64,000 nt of DNA from Mikania micrantha (Eukaryota > Streptophyta > Magnoliopsida > Asterales > Asteraceae), in NCBI GenBank assembly GCA_009363875.1, contig CM018682.1, positions 58,612,031-58,676,030 of the forward strand, in the 5' to 3' direction. Positions 23,461 to 36,680 of this stretch are shown here, one piece after another. The notes under the pieces are model-generated. The model did not search any database. It was not told where the DNA came from and was given only the letters and a program-made list of their open reading frames with translations. Positions within the stretch are counted from its first letter, which is position 1. The number at the start of each line of letters is the position of its first letter. A program made the position numbers and the translations under genes.

Positions 23461-24560
23461 AGTGGCATCTATTAACTCCCCTTTTCGTCTGGTGTAATCC
23501 CGTGATTAACAGCCAGCTGGGTACCAGCAGGTTTTGCATCTGACATACTGATCCGGCTCAGAATGTCACCAACGTATTTGGTCTGATGAATGAAAATCCC
23601 TGCCTCAGACTGATCCACCTGCAACCCGAGAAAAAAATTCATCTCTCCCATTGAGCTCATTTCAAACTTGTCTTTCATGACCTTCTCAAATTCCTTGCAC
23701 AGACTATCATTAGTAGAACCGAAAATGATATCGTCCACATAAACTTGTAACAAGAGTAGATCACCATCCTTCTCTCGAATAAATAGTGTACAGTCAATGA
23801 CACCTCTTCTGAACCCATTGTTCAGAAGGTGAGTAAATAGTGTCTCATACAATGCTCGCGGTGCTTGATGCAATCCATATAAAGCCTTGTCTAGCTTGTA
23901 GATTTGGTCACGATGCAATGGATCCTCAAACCCGAGAGGTTGACTGACATACACTGTTTCACTGATCACACCATGAAGGAATACACTCTTGACATCCATT
24001 TGATAGACTTTGAACTTTTTGAAGGATGCATATGCCAAGAAAATACGAATTGCTTCAAGACGAGCAACTGGTGCAAACACTTCATTATAATCCAATCCTT
24101 CAATCTGTCTGAATCCTTGAACCACCAGACGTGCCTTGTTTCGCACAATGATCCCATGATCATCCTTCCTGCAACGAAGAACCCATCTGGTGCCAATAAC
24201 TTTTGCACCTTTCAGTTTGTCAACCAATTGCCAAACTCCCAACTTCTTGAATTGCAAGAGTTCTTCTTGCATGGCATCAACCCATGATTCCTCTCTCAAT
24301 GCTTCGGTGACTGTGCGTGGTTCAACTTGAGAGATGAAGCAAGAATGGGCATAGTAGTTTACATCAGCAAAGTCAAGAATATCAGCAATACATCCTGAAT
24401 ATAGCTGATTTCTTGTCTTTACCCCATCAAGAGGACTTCCAATAATGTTCTCGTGAGGATGAATACGGTTGATTCTTCCAACAGGATGAGCTGGAACTTC
24501 AACCTGTGGATCAAGATTGTTCAGATTCAAGTCCTGACACAAGATTGTCAACATTTGGTT
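22769..24560 (-). pseudogene. Copia reverse transcriptase and RNase H, broken
   Basis: RT is open from about 24560 to 23472. It shows the palm start (VDAMQEEL, TRWVLR), the block ARLVVQGF, VFAPVARLEAIR, MDVKSVFLHG, the catalytic YVDD, and MGEMNFFLGLQV. The RNase H follows (MIGSLMYL, YLKGTPDIGIWY, then CEAEYIAAA and YVDNTAA further on). The joint is broken by loss of one G in a G-run near 23477, which creates stops at 23472. Further stops fall near 23230. The tail of RNase H is repeated in the two extra tandem units. RT would copy the RNA into cDNA; this copy cannot. Confidence 0.88.
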
Positions 24561-26247
24561 CGGGGGCAGCTGGCGGAATTGGGTTTTCATCTGTGTCTGA
24601 GCTATCATTATTTATATGTACTGTGGGAATTGAAGTGGATAAAGGTTGCGCTGATTCATCAGGTGCATTTTGTGCATCATACATCATTTGAACAGCAACA
24701 TCTTCATCTGAGTACATTGGAGGCATATTGAATGAGTCGAAAAGGCCTGAATAGTCAAACATCCAATATGGACCTTTCCTAGGTGGGGGCATAGAATGTC
24801 TCTGAACATCAACATGGTACCACTCCTCCACATTCTGAGTAGATCTGTTGTAGACTCTTTTATTAGGAGTGTTGTACCCAAGAAAGTACCCTTCTTTCAC
24901 CTTCTCATTGAACTTGCCATGCTCATGTTTCTTAAGCATCGTGCACGGTGCACCAAAAGGTTCAAGATACTTAAGATTTGGTTTTCTGTTGTGAAGTAGT
25001 TCAAAGCAAGTATTCCCATGTCTCTTCACTATCAAAACCTGGTTCAGTGTGTAGCAAGCATTTGCTACAGCTTCATTGCAGAACTGAACTGGAAGTGATG
25101 AATCAACAAGCATTGTCCTAGCAGCCTCAATCAAAGTTCTGTTCTTCCTCTCAGCAACATCATTCATTTGAGGGACATATGGAGCACTAAATTGGTGAAC
25201 AATGCCCCGTGCATTACAAAAGTTCTCCATGTTGTGGTTCTTGAACTCCGTCCCATTGTCGGTTCTGAGCATACGAATCTTGAGCTTATAGAGTGATTCA
25301 AGTTTGGTCACCAACACTTGAATGTACTCAAACGTTTCAGATTTCTCCTTTAGAAAGAAAACCCAAGAGTATATGGAATACTCATCAGTGATGACTAAAC
25401 AGTATTGATCCACAGCTATACTCTTGCGGTTCACTGGACCAAATAAATCCATGTGGAGAAGCTCAAGAGGAACATTGATTGAATGAAATTTCTTCAGCTT
25501 GTGAGACTGCCTGGTCTGCTTTCCTTTCTTGCATGAAACACATATATCAGACAGCTTAAAATTCTTCAGACTTACCCCCTCAACCAAGTCATTGTGTACC
25601 AAATGATTCATCTTGCGTAGACTCAAATGACCCATCCTCTTATGCCAAAGAATTGGATCTTTCTAAGTTGCCTTTGACATAAAACATGAAGCTGTGGAGG
25701 ATGTAGTTGAAGCTGTGGCCATGTTGAGTACATACAAGTCCTGCTTAAGGGAAGCTGACATTAAAATTCAATCTTCAGGAATAGTCACGCCTTGCTTGAG
25801 AATGTAGCATTTGGAGTCATCAAAAAGAACTTTGTATTGCTTGTCACAGATCTGCGACACTGAAAGAAGATTATTCTCCAACTGCTTGACATATCTGATT
25901 TTGTCGAAAGAAGCTTGGCCATTTGACAGAATACCCTCTCCTGTTATGAACCTGCCTTTGTCGCCGGCAAATGCTACATAACAACCTCTAACAGAATTGA
26001 CATTGGTGAGTAGCGAAATATCTCCAGTCATGTGCCTAGAAGCCCCACTATCAACGATCCAAGAGCTGTTAAGATCAGCTGTTGGGGCAACCTGCACAAA
26101 CACAAGCGATTAGTTCATTTTGGGAACCCAAGCCTTTACAGTCTTGGGTTGACCTAGTGAGTCTCGGATCCAAACATCGATCCATTTACCATCAGGAATA
26201 TCCTTGTCAGGAGTTGATAAAACCAAAGTCTCAGAAGACTTGACTTT
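24511..26247 (-). pseudogene. Copia protease and integrase, broken
   Basis: Upstream comes protease with WIVDSGASRHMTGD (DSGA catalytic motif), then the pre-integrase zinc finger (MGHLSLRKMNHLV ... CVSCKKGK), then the integrase core with the D-D-E residues seen in LHMDLFG, RTDNGTEF and VAERKNRTL. The frame is interrupted by TAA at about 26056-26104, TGA at 25768 and TAG at about 25664, then shifts near 24530 into the RT frame. The protease-integrase-RT order identifies copia rather than gypsy. Confidence 0.88.
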
Positions 26248-28960
26248 CTAGACGGTGTTTTTGCTGAAAGAGTTTTTCAGGTAAATGGATGATGACTTTG
26301 CTTGTTTGACATTGATAACTTTGGGAACATTCAAGTCAATCACTTTCTCTTTACCCTTGTCCAAAGGTTTACCATGTTTGGATTGTTTGGGTTTTTCAGA
26401 TTTTACTTGTTTGACAACATACTGATTTTGCTGTCTTGGTGATGCAACTTTCTGTCTGATTAACTGAGGACAAAATCTGACAATATGTCCAGGTGCACCA
26501 CATTCAAAGCAAAATTTTTTACCCTTTTTATGAAAATGTCTTAGTTCAGAAAAGGATTGCTTTTGTGGTTTACAGACATTTGTTTTAGGCTTGTTCTGAT
26601 TAAAACCCAAACCCTTTTTCCCATTAGGCACAAGATTACCAATCTTGTGTGACATGCATGCTTCAATCTCTTTTGAAGCCTTAACAAAGCTTAATGCTTG
26701 ATAGATTTTAGAAGATGAGATTGGGTCACCTTTCATGACCACAGGTGTGTGATTCTGAGCAGCAATACAATCAGATTCCTCTGACAAGGAGGAACCCTCA
26801 TCAGTAATCATCCCAATTGGATCTATTACTAATGGAGTTTTCATTTGAAAATCTTTAACATCTTTGTCATCTGTTGAATTGACAAAGCTGTTTAAGATAG
26901 GTGGAGGACATTGTTGATAGCTCACCTTTCCCTTACCCTTCTGATCAGTACCCTTACTGATCATGTGCTTAATGATGTATGAGGAGCTTTCATAACTCTT
27001 GAGATTTTGACATAAGGTCTCATAGTCACACTCGACTATGGGTAACTTCTTCTTTATCTCATTGATGGTATTGAGATAAGAAGTGATAGCATCTTTCTTG
27101 TTCAGAACAGCAATCTCAGTCTCATGAAGTTGTCTGTATAAAAGTTCAATTTTAGCTTGAAAATCTTTTTCATTAGATTTTAAAACTTTGTCTGCCTCAA
27201 TACATTGGTTGAGATCACTGATCAAGTCAGCATTATGCTTCTGATAAGCAAGGACCTTGATGTCAAGATCAACACATTTAAAGCATTTAAAATGAGAAGG
27301 TGAACAATCATTAGATACCTGATCTAACTGTGAAGTTGCAGCAGGAGTAGCAGATGAGTTTACCATCAAAGCAAACTGAGTAACAGGTTCTTCAAGATAA
27401 GCATCATAATTAGCTTGAGTGTCTGAGTCTGACAAGCTTTCTGACTCTGAACCAGATGTTTCTTCTATCCTGACATGTGCTTCTCCAGAAGTGCTCTCTT
27501 CACTTAAATCATCTGCCTTCTGAATCTCAGCAACACATGCTTTATCCTGTCCCCCTGTTCAGAATTGAATCTGAAATTCAAATTTTCACCTTCATCTTGT
27601 TGAACCATCAATGCCGTGCTTGTATTTGAAGAACCAGCCTGAGCAGGAGAGTCAATAGGAACAAGTCTTCTTTCTGGATTTGCTGTAGAAGACTTCTGAT
27701 GCTGAAAAGGATTCTTGTTCCCAGCTTTCCTTGGTTGCTTGCACTGTCTAGCAAAGTGACCCTTCTCCCCACAATTATAGCAAGTGACAGATGCCATGTC
27801 AAAACCAAACCTAGACTCTTTGTTCAGGTTGATGTCCTTTCCCGTTCTTCTTACAAACTCCTTGGCTCTCCTAACAGCACTGGCCATAGCGCACATGATA
27901 TCAATCCTCTCCATGTCATCTGGGTCTATCTAAGAATAATCATCATTGGTCAGATAAGGATTGCCAATCTGTCCAGCTACTAATCCATCATAGGAGCTGA
28001 CAAGAGTAGACAAAAGACCCATGTGCTCCTTGGCAATCTCTACCGTCACTTTATCAAAATTGTCTGTCTTCAGACTGGTGACAGGTTGATGATGTTCTTT
28101 CTGAGAGCTGGATGAGGAGGATGACTGACTGAAATGAATCTGATTAGAAGATGGAGCTTCAGTAGTATGAGAAACAAAAGCAGTCTTCAGTGGAACATGG
28201 GATGAGGCTCTCTCTACAGTAGGAGTAGAATAGTACAGTGAAGGATCCTGGACTTGAGCAACTCTCTTAGCTTTCCACATGTTCTCAATTTCTTGTTCTT
28301 TCAATTTCTGGATGAAGTCATTGATATCCATGTTTATCATCATCTCACTTTGTTTAAGAACCATCGAAAATGACTTTCACTTAGGAGGTAAAGCATCTGC
28401 TAAGCACTGAATCTTCTCCTGAGTTGTAGCCTTGACTTGATGATTGAACAACTCACTCAAAAGATGGTAGAGCCATTTAATCAGATCATCCAATGATTCA
28501 TTCCCAACATACATTAAGCTGTTGAATTCCTTCCTCAAGGCCTTTGACTTGATGTTCTTCAACGCATCATTACCCTCATATCGATGCTGCAAAGCATCCC
28601 ACAAATATTTAGAGGATTTAAACTGTCTGTACTGATGGAAGATATCAGTTGCAATTGACTGGGACAGGATAGCATAAGCTTTCCTCTCATAATCATAAAG
28701 CTTCCTCTGTGGTTCAGTCATCCGTGTGACTAACATTGGTGTCCCATCTTCATTCAAAGGACTCAGATATCCACTTTAAATCATCATCCATAAGTTAGTG
28801 TCCACTCCATTGATGTGAATCTCAAATCTGTATTTCCAGTGCGGGTAATCATCTAAGGACAGCAACTTGGGAGCTTTATTGGAGTTCCTGTCTCAGTTTC
28901 AGTCAGCAGTAATGTCTGAATACGATGGTTCTGGTTAGCCATCAATGCTAAGTCTTCCAT
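26248..28960 (-). pseudogene. Copia gag with two zinc knuckles, broken
   Basis: The start is the ATG at 28958-28960 (MEDLALMANQN). A frameshift near 28880 and a TAA near 28776 disrupt the beginning. The capsid-like gag domain follows (28377-28757: YERKAYAILSQ, KYLWDALQHRYEG). Single stops at 28377 (TGA) and 27930 (TAG) are in frame. A first CCHC knuckle (CYNCGEKGHFARQC) lies near 27770, a frameshift near 27560, then a long helical, coiled-coil-like segment and a second CCHC knuckle (CFECGAPGHIVRFC) near 26500. The frame ends in TAG at 26248, after which the same frame runs on to the protease. Two knuckles and the long helical segment fit SIRE-type gag. Confidence 0.87.
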
Positions 28961-29045
28961 AAATTCAACAACAAAAATATCCAACACTGAGAAAAATTTC
29001 AAACTGATGGGCCGAATGAAGCTTCTAGACCCGAATGTCGGGGAC
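28961..29045 (-). other. Copia 5' leader, gag-proximal part
   Basis: This is the short untranslated stretch between the gag start and the gypsy2 insertion. It contains GGGCCGAATGAAG and ACCCGAATGTCGGG words and ends in the GGGAC duplication at 29041-29045. Confidence 0.8.
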
Positions 29046-31726
29046 TGTCACACGTCGAGCCGGCGGGCTGGATCGACTTTCCCGTCGGGCGGAAGGTTCC
29101 CGGGGCGCGATATCGTTGTGATAATCGTAATGATCAGATTGTTTGTATAGCACATGATATGTAAATGAGAAATGCTAACATGACAATGATATAGAATTAC
29201 AAAGTTAAATTACATTGTTTCCTCATAATTTAACCAAGTAAATCTATTCAAAAGAATCAATGAGTTTCTATCTTGTAACTGTACAAGATCTACAACAGAT
29301 GATTCATTGTTTTGTCATTCCAAAAGTATGTTCAACACAAAATGTAGCTAGGTCTTCTAAAAGTCATCTAGCTATGTTCTTGAATACTGGTGACTAAACA
29401 TGTTCGTAACCTGAGAAACATGCATTTAAAAAAAGTCAACACTAGGTTGGTGAGTTCATAAGTTTGATAATTGAAAACCTTGAATTGTTCACATACACAG
29501 TCACAATGTCATACATGTTACTTGTAGATTGTTTGGTTCACCCATTCTCATAATGGCCTCTCCATAGTTATACTTACAAGTAGTGCCTCATCCTATTAGT
29601 TATGCTTATATATAGGGCATATGTAGGGGAACAAGCCCCAGCCAACATCCCACCACATACATAATAGAACTTAACACCACTTGTAGTACAACTATAGACA
29701 CACGTTAACATTTCCCTTGTTCATTCCGTTTGATATCCACCTGTTGTATCATATGTAGAATAATATGTCGTGAGGGGTTTAGTTATCAAACCGAAGTATT
29801 GATACACCCTCAATGTATTAAGGAAGTTAGATTAATTTAATTTGATCCTTGTCATCATTCTATTTCTTGTGGGGTTAACTGTTGATCACTTTTAAATAAT
29901 AAGAGTGTTAGTTAACCAATTGATATTTGTTCTCAACTTGAAGTGCACAGAGCCTAAAAGGAATCCATTGCAATCCTCACGTAATCAGATTACAATACAT
30001 CCGATTTACCTCTACCACTTTGTGTTCCCATAGGCCTCATCGAAACTATTACTAGTAATATGACATGAGAGAAAATCAATTCCTCAGTCTACTAGTCAAC
30101 AGTAACCGATGGATTAATTACTTATCACTGCAGATTAATATCACCATGTGTCGCTTTCCTGAACCTGACTCTTCGTCGCCCTGTCACCGGTCATACGTTA
30201 CCGGCCAAATGAGATTACGATCAACATACTAGCCCTACAAGCTAGAGGTTTGTCAAACCTATGGTACCACTATGTTATCGTCAGTTTAGTCACGTCAAAC
30301 TAACTGGTCAGCGATTTGTGAAGGGACTTATAATGATCATAATACATGACAGTTCAATAGTAATCAATTGTATTGTGTTCACCAATGTTGTTTGTTCTCA
30401 ATATTGTGTGTTCTCGTTGTTGTTAACAAAGTTGTATAAGACCTTGTCTTTTATACAATGTTAATTGTTGTGTGAATGACGTTGTTATCATGAAGTTACG
30501 TTATCATGATTATCATTCCTTGTTGTTCCATATAGTCACCCTGTTGTCACTAAGGTGGTGGATGATACTTGTTTCGTGTTATCTTGTAGTATGCCCTGAG
30601 TTATAAGCTGAGTGTTATAAGAACTTGTCCTATTACACTTAGCTAACTCCGGTGTTGAATGATATTACGAAGATATATTATCTTCTTTTCATTCATGTGT
30701 GTTGTTGTTATTATCATCATGTTCACCTGTGATAATCTCAATGTCTGTTCTTGTAAGAATAATTAAGCGTTATAAGATAGAATCTTACAACTATTTTATT
30801 CTATTGTGTTGAGGATTTATGAAGTTATATTATCATATTCATCTTAGTTGTCTCAGTCATAATATGATCATACAAGCATACATACAATGATAAGCGATAA
30901 TAAGTCTAGCAATATTATCTAAATCAAAGTATAAGCAATATGTTGAACTAAAACTTTTAAACAAATAAAAGGTTTTAGCATGTTTCTCAGCCCCGAAAGT
31001 TTAAAATCAGTTAAGATTAGAAAAGGGGCATATGAACTCACCTTGTAGTAGTTGTGGTTGACTTAGCCTAAACAAGAATGCACGCACTCTTCGTTGTACT
31101 TGTTGTTTTCACGATCCTGTACTGATTTCACAATGTTGTAGCTTATAAGTATTATTCCAGATGCTCGCCAAATCTGAAAAAAACCAAAGCTTATTTGTAT
31201 TCCTCGGAAGCCCCTGTTATAGGAGTTTGTGTGCGTGTATGTGTGTGTTAGCCCTAAAGTTGGCTAACACCCCTCAGTCTTGGTCTTTATTCGGCCCCGG
31301 TTCTATTGTTGTAGGTCATACTAACACTTAATCAAATTAGATTGAGTTTAGTATGTCTATTTATGTGTTTTATGACTAACTTTAGTTTTGACCTTTGTTT
31401 GCCTTAACTTATTCTTGAAAATCCAAAATCATTTCATGATACAATAATTACTTGTATTAATAGGATCTTTAATAACCAACCTAAGTGTTCAACCTAGATT
31501 TAGGGTTTAAGATTTATCATGTTATTCTTGTTAAGCTTGAAATAGTTTATCACTTAGTTAGTAAATAACCATCAAATTTACCTTGTAAACTTAAAGTTTT
31601 AAGTTTTTGCCAATGCATTAAGCCAAACTCATACCACCTTTGTAATAATATCAAGATTTTCTCATGCACCTTATCCCTTGAAATCCTAGTTCCATGGGTT
31701 TATTGAAATTTACTCATTTAAGTCAT

Positions 31727-32125
31727 GTGGGCCGAATTAATCCATCGGGCTGAACCAGTGGACCTTAGGCCAAATCACTGGGCCTTGGGCCGAACCAGTG
31801 AGCCTTGGGCCGAACAGTGTGCTGTGTGATGATGTTGGGCCTGAAACCATCTCATGGACCAACCAAATGGGCCGAACCAAAGGTGTTAGGCCGAATGTAG
31901 TCCAGGCCCGACCGAATGTGGTGGCTTAGGTCGAATGGTGAGCCTGGCTGAATGAAGGTGATGCCCGGCCGAATGAAGGCTATTGGCCAGAACGAAGATC
32001 AACCAACGAATGGCCTGTCCCGTTCAAATGGCTGGCGACAGAATAACTGCCGAATGACAGTGGCCATTCGGCTTTGGTCCCTTCGGCCCTAGGCCATTCG
32101 GCCAACTAGTTTTGTGCTTCGGCCA
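31727..32125. repeat. CATTCGGC/GGCCGAATG motif tract, gypsy2 3' LTR
   Basis: Dense direct and inverted copies of GGCCGAA, CGAATG and CATTCGGC lie about 400-800 nt downstream of the TATA box. The matching tract in the 5' LTR is at 40672-41050. Confidence 0.8.
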
Positions 32126-32524
32126 CGGCAAGGTTAACCTAGAGCCGCCCCCATCTCAGGATTCTATGGAGGTTTCAAAGATGGTGTAGGCCGGGAAGGT
32201 TTCTCGAGGGTGTAGGATTCGAAGGGAAGGGCTTAGAACCGGGTGAAGGTAGTGGGTCGACTAGAGCTTAGAAAACCCTAAAAATTGCCATTTTGCACCT
32301 CAGATTATCTCGAATCAGATGGTTTTCGTTCCAGATCGGTTGTACTTCCTTGTAGAGGAGGTTAAGAGCTTCCTTTAGGCTAAAGAATCACTCGATTTCC
32401 TTAAGAAATGAGCAAGTTATGGTGATTTGAGGTTTGAAATCTAGTGAGAGAGAGGGTAGCCAGGATTAGGGTTTTAGAGAGAGAGTGGGAAAGGATAAAT
32501 GAGGAAGAAAGCCCTCATTTAGGG

Positions 32525-32532
32525 TATTTATA
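32525..32532 (-). promoter_or_regulatory. TATA box of gypsy2 3' LTR
   Basis: The minus strand reads GGGTATAAATACCC. The equivalent box in the 5' LTR, the one that would drive the element, is at 41450-41457. Confidence 0.7.
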
Positions 32533-33337
32533 CCCGGGGGTGTTCGGGTTTGTTTCGGTTGCTCGGTTCTCGTCTTTGTTGCGTTTCCGGATCGTTACGC
32601 ACATTTTACGCATTTTAAGTAAAAAGATTTATTTCTAAGTTTTAAAAGGTTGTGATTCCTAATAAATGTTCTGTAATTATCTTTCTTATTTTATTATCGT
32701 TCGAATCATTTATCGATTTCGTTTGGTCAGATCGCGTCACCTTCGCGCGTATTCGTTCAAATCGTCACCCCAGCGAACACGACGATGGTTTCACTTTCTG
32801 ATTCTTGTTGTTTTTTCTTTACTTTCCAGTTATCATTTCCGAACGTTAAACTCACAGATATGTTTGTGTGAATCGTCACCCACGCAAACACACCGTTAGT
32901 TCATTATTCTAAAACAAAACTACAATTATGTTTGAATTGTGTTTCCTCACCGACGGACTCAACTAAACTTCCTGTTTTCACATTGTTTTCCTTGAATTCA
33001 CATTGTTTTCATAATGAATTATCGGCCATCTGATTCCTGTCATCTATGGATATCAGATCGCAACCGACATGTTCTAGTTGTTTACTTGTACACTGTTGTT
33101 TCTCTTGATTCGTTGTATTAATTTGTACTTAGGTTTTCACCTAAATACATACAACTATTTGTTATCGTGAGTTGTTGTACTTACGGTTTAAGTTTTCACT
33201 TAAACACGTACAACTGTTTCTTGTGTTATGAGTTATGTTATCACACACACTGTTCATGCATTGTATTTACACACAGTAAATAGTGAAAGTACACATACCG
33301 TACGGACTTGCCGGACGATCAGGTACTGGATGTCACA

Positions 33338-33372
33338 GTCTCCCCTTGTTAAAGAAATTTCGTCCCGAAAAT
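33338..33372 (-). promoter_or_regulatory. gypsy2 polypurine tract and stop-proximal palindrome
   Basis: The minus strand reads AACAAGGGGAGAC directly before the LTR start TGTGACA. The imperfect palindrome AATTTTCGGGACGAAATTT precedes it, next to the pol stop. Confidence 0.8.
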
Positions 33373-36300
33373 TAAGCATCATTGTCGGGCACTTCTACAA
33401 ACTGGTGGGGATACTTTACAATAGGGATACGGCTTCGTTTCAGTCTCTTGACTTCACGTTCCATGATCTCTACAGGTTCTTCAATGAAATGTAATTGTTC
33501 ATCCACTTGTATCTCTTCCATTGGTATGATTAATGATTCATAAGCGAGACATTTCTTGAGATTTGATACATGAAATACATCGTGTACTCCACTGAGTTCA
33601 TCAGGAAGTCTGAGTCTATATGCCACAGGACCTATGCGTTGAGTTATCTCAAATGGTCCGGCATACCTTGGTGCTAGCTTGCCTTTAGCCCCAAAACGAA
33701 CCACGCCTTTCATGGGGACACTTTCAACATGACTCGGTCACCCACTTGGAATTCCAAAGGCTTTCGCCGTTTATCTGTGTAACTCTTTTGGCGGCTACGT
33801 GTTGCTTGTAGTCTCTGTTGTATCTGGGCTATCTTATCAGTAGTCTCCTAAATAAGTTCAGGCCTAGTGATTCTGTTGTCTCCCACTTTGGTCCAACAAA
33901 TTGGAGACCGACATTTTCTACCATATAGTGCTTCGAACGGAGCACATCCGATACCGCTGTGGTAGCTCTTGTTGTAGGAGAACTCGATGAGTGGTAGATA
34001 TTTATCCCAACTTCAACCGAAGTCTATGATGCATGTCCTCAACATATCCTCTAGGGTTTGAATTGTTCGATCACTTTGTCCATCCGTTTGTGGATGATAA
34101 GCGGTGCTCAAGTTGACACTTGTCCGTAGAGATTGTTGCAATGATTGCCAGAACCGCGAAGTAAATTGACTGTCCCGGTCTGAAATAATAGACAATGGCA
34201 CACCGTGTCACACTATTATTTCATCAACGTAGAGTCTTGCTAGCTTTTCCATCTTGTATTTTTCTCTGATCGGCAAGAAATGTGCGGAGTTGGTCAATCG
34301 ATCAATGATGACCCAAATAGAATCGTGTCCGCTGGAAGTATGGGGTAGCTTGGTAATAAAATCCATAGCTATTTGTTCCCACTTCCATTGTGGTATCTCT
34401 GGTTGTTCCAGCAAACCTGACGGTTTCTGGTGTTCAGCTTTGATATTGGCACATGTTATTCATTTGCCAACATAAGTGGCAACATCCTTCTTCATACCCG
34501 GCCACCAATAAAACGACCTAAGATCTTGATACATCTTATCGGCACCAGGATGAACGGAATAACGTGTGTTGTGTGCCTCGTCAAAAATGAGTGTTTGAAG
34601 TTCATCTACTGCCAGGATCCAAACACGATCCTGAAAATAGATAACTCCATCTTGTTTTGTTTCGAAGTGTTTCTCGGCTCCACAATCGAGCTCGTTTTTC
34701 AAGTTGTTTCTTGCCATAGCTTCTTGTTGTGCTTGTATGATTTGATCTCTCAGACTTGTTTGCATGGTCATCCCCATTGCTCTAACACGCAAGGGTTTGA
34801 CTCTTTCCTTCCGACTCAAAGCATCTGCAACAACATTTGCTTTGCCCGGATGGTATTTGATCACACAATCGTAATCGTTCAGGAGCTCTACCCAACGTAT
34901 CTGTAGCATATTAAGCTCCTTCTGATCAAATATGTGATGTAAACTCTTGTGATCTATGAAGATAATGCATTTGGTACCGTACAGGTAATGTCTCCAAATC
35001 TTTAATGCAAAAACAACAGCTCCCAGTTCCAAGTCGGTGTCGTGTAGGTCTTCTCGTGTATCTTCAGTTGTCTTGATGCGTAGGCAATAACGTTTTCTCG
35101 TTCCATTAAAACACAACCGAGTCCCTGATGGGATGCATCACAGTATACTACAAAATCATCATTGACTTCTAAGAGTGTTAAGATTGGAGCATTGCACAAT
35201 CTTTGTTTCAGTGTTTGAAATGGCTCTTCTTGTTTCTGTGTCCACACGAAGGGTTCACTCTTCTGTGTGAGTTTGGTGAGAGGCAAGGCTATCTTAAAGA
35301 AATTCGAAATGAATCTCCTGTAATAACCTGCCAATCCCAAGAATGATCTGATCTCTGTCAGTGTTGTGGGCACATCCCAGTTCTTGATTGCTTCAATCTT
35401 GGCAGGATCCACAAGAATACCATTACTGTTAATCACGTGACCGAAGAACTGAACTTCTCTTAACCAAAATTCACACTTGGAGAATTTGGCATAGAGTCGC
35501 TCATCTTTCAGGAGTTCCAAGACTGTCCTGAAATGTTGTTCATGTTCCTTCTCGCTTCTTGAATAAATCAGTATATCATCAATAAAGACGATAATGAACT
35601 GATCTAGGTACGGCTTGCACACCCGGTTCATTAAATCCATGAACACTGTCGGTGCGTTCGTCAGTCCAAATGGCATCACCATGAATTCGTAGTGTCCATA
35701 TCGGGTACGAAAAGCTGTCTTGGCTATGTCTTCCTCTTCAATCTGGAGCTGGTGATAACCTGAACGCATGTCTATCTTTGAGAAGTACTGAGCTCCCTGT
35801 AACTGATAAAACAAATCGTCAATCCTCGGTAACGGGTACCGATTCTAGATGGTGAATTTGTTGAGCTCTCTATAATCAATGCACATTCTGAATGATCCAT
35901 CCTTCTTCTTAACAAACAGAACCAGAGCATCCCACGGTGAGAAACTCGGTCGGATGAAACCCTTGTCGAGTAGCTCTTGTAATTGGTTGGACAGTTCCTG
36001 CATTTCTGATGGTGCAAGTCTATAAGGAGACTTAGCTACAGGAGTCGCTTTCGGAATCAAATCGATTCCAAACTGCACCGATCTCTCGGGTGGCAGTCCC
36101 GGTAAATCATCCAGAAACTCGTCCGCATAGTCTTTCACAACTGGTACGTCTTGAATATTGATTTCTTTCTTGTCTTTCTCTATCACGTGAGCTAGGAATG
36201 CGATACATTGTTTTCGTAGATACTTGCGAGCCTTCATACACGATATTATCTTGACACTGCGGCTTGCTTGATCTCCTTGAATTTCCAAGACTTGATTGTT

Positions 36301-36680
36301 CTCCACTGGAATACGTAATAGCTTTTCGGAACTGACGAACTCAACTCTGTTAATAGATAGCCAATCCATTCCGACGATGATATCGAAACTGCCCAGTTCC
36401 ATCGGTATCAAATCGATGGAAAATGTATGATCGCCAAGTGTTAGTGGGCAATTCCTAAGTACTGTGTCAATTGTTATCTGTTTGTCGTTTGCTATCTCAA
36501 TAGTATAAGGGGAGTCTAAAGATTCCTCAACATGATTAAGATGGCTAGCAAAATCGGATGAGATATAACTCTGATCCGCACCAGTGTCAAATAATATGGA
36601 TGCATAAAAGTCAGATAGGAGAAATGTACCCGTGACCACATTCGTGTCATGTCGAGCAGCAGCAGCTCCAATCTGAAAGG
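33372..36680 (-). pseudogene. gypsy2 pol (protease, RT, RNase H, integrase), broken and lacking most of the chromodomain
   Basis: Protease (DTGADQSYI) and RT with KKDGSFRMCIDY, FGLTNAP and the catalytic FIDD are read at 35002-36639 with a stop at 35845. An indel near 35060 shifts the frame into RNase H (DLELGAVVFALKIW, HPGKANVVADALS), and the integrase zinc finger and core follow (34460 down to 33713: MDFITKLP, ISDRDSQFTSRFW, DGQSDRTIQT). The third acidic residue of the D-D-E triad appears as D in QSDRT where gypsy3 has E. Stops lie at 34460, about 34206, 34013 and about 33847. The C-terminus jumps from RSRIPIVK straight to YPHQF, an in-frame loss of about 24 residues that form the core of the chromodomain in gypsy3. 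Confidence 0.88.

Larger units (their letters stand above)
29046..33337 (-). repeat. gypsy2 3' LTR (4,292 bp)
   Basis: It runs from TGTCACACGTCGAGCCGG to GGATGTCACA on the plus strand. Landmarks in transcription order (high to low coordinates): TATA 32525-32532; mutated donor-like site near 32308 and another (GAG|GTGCAA) at 32298; CATTCG/CGAATG tract 32125-31727; donor-like AAG|GTGAGTTC at 31041; complementary GAACTCACC stretch 29460-29449 (minus); acceptor-like TTTCTCAG at 29411. Confidence 0.92.
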
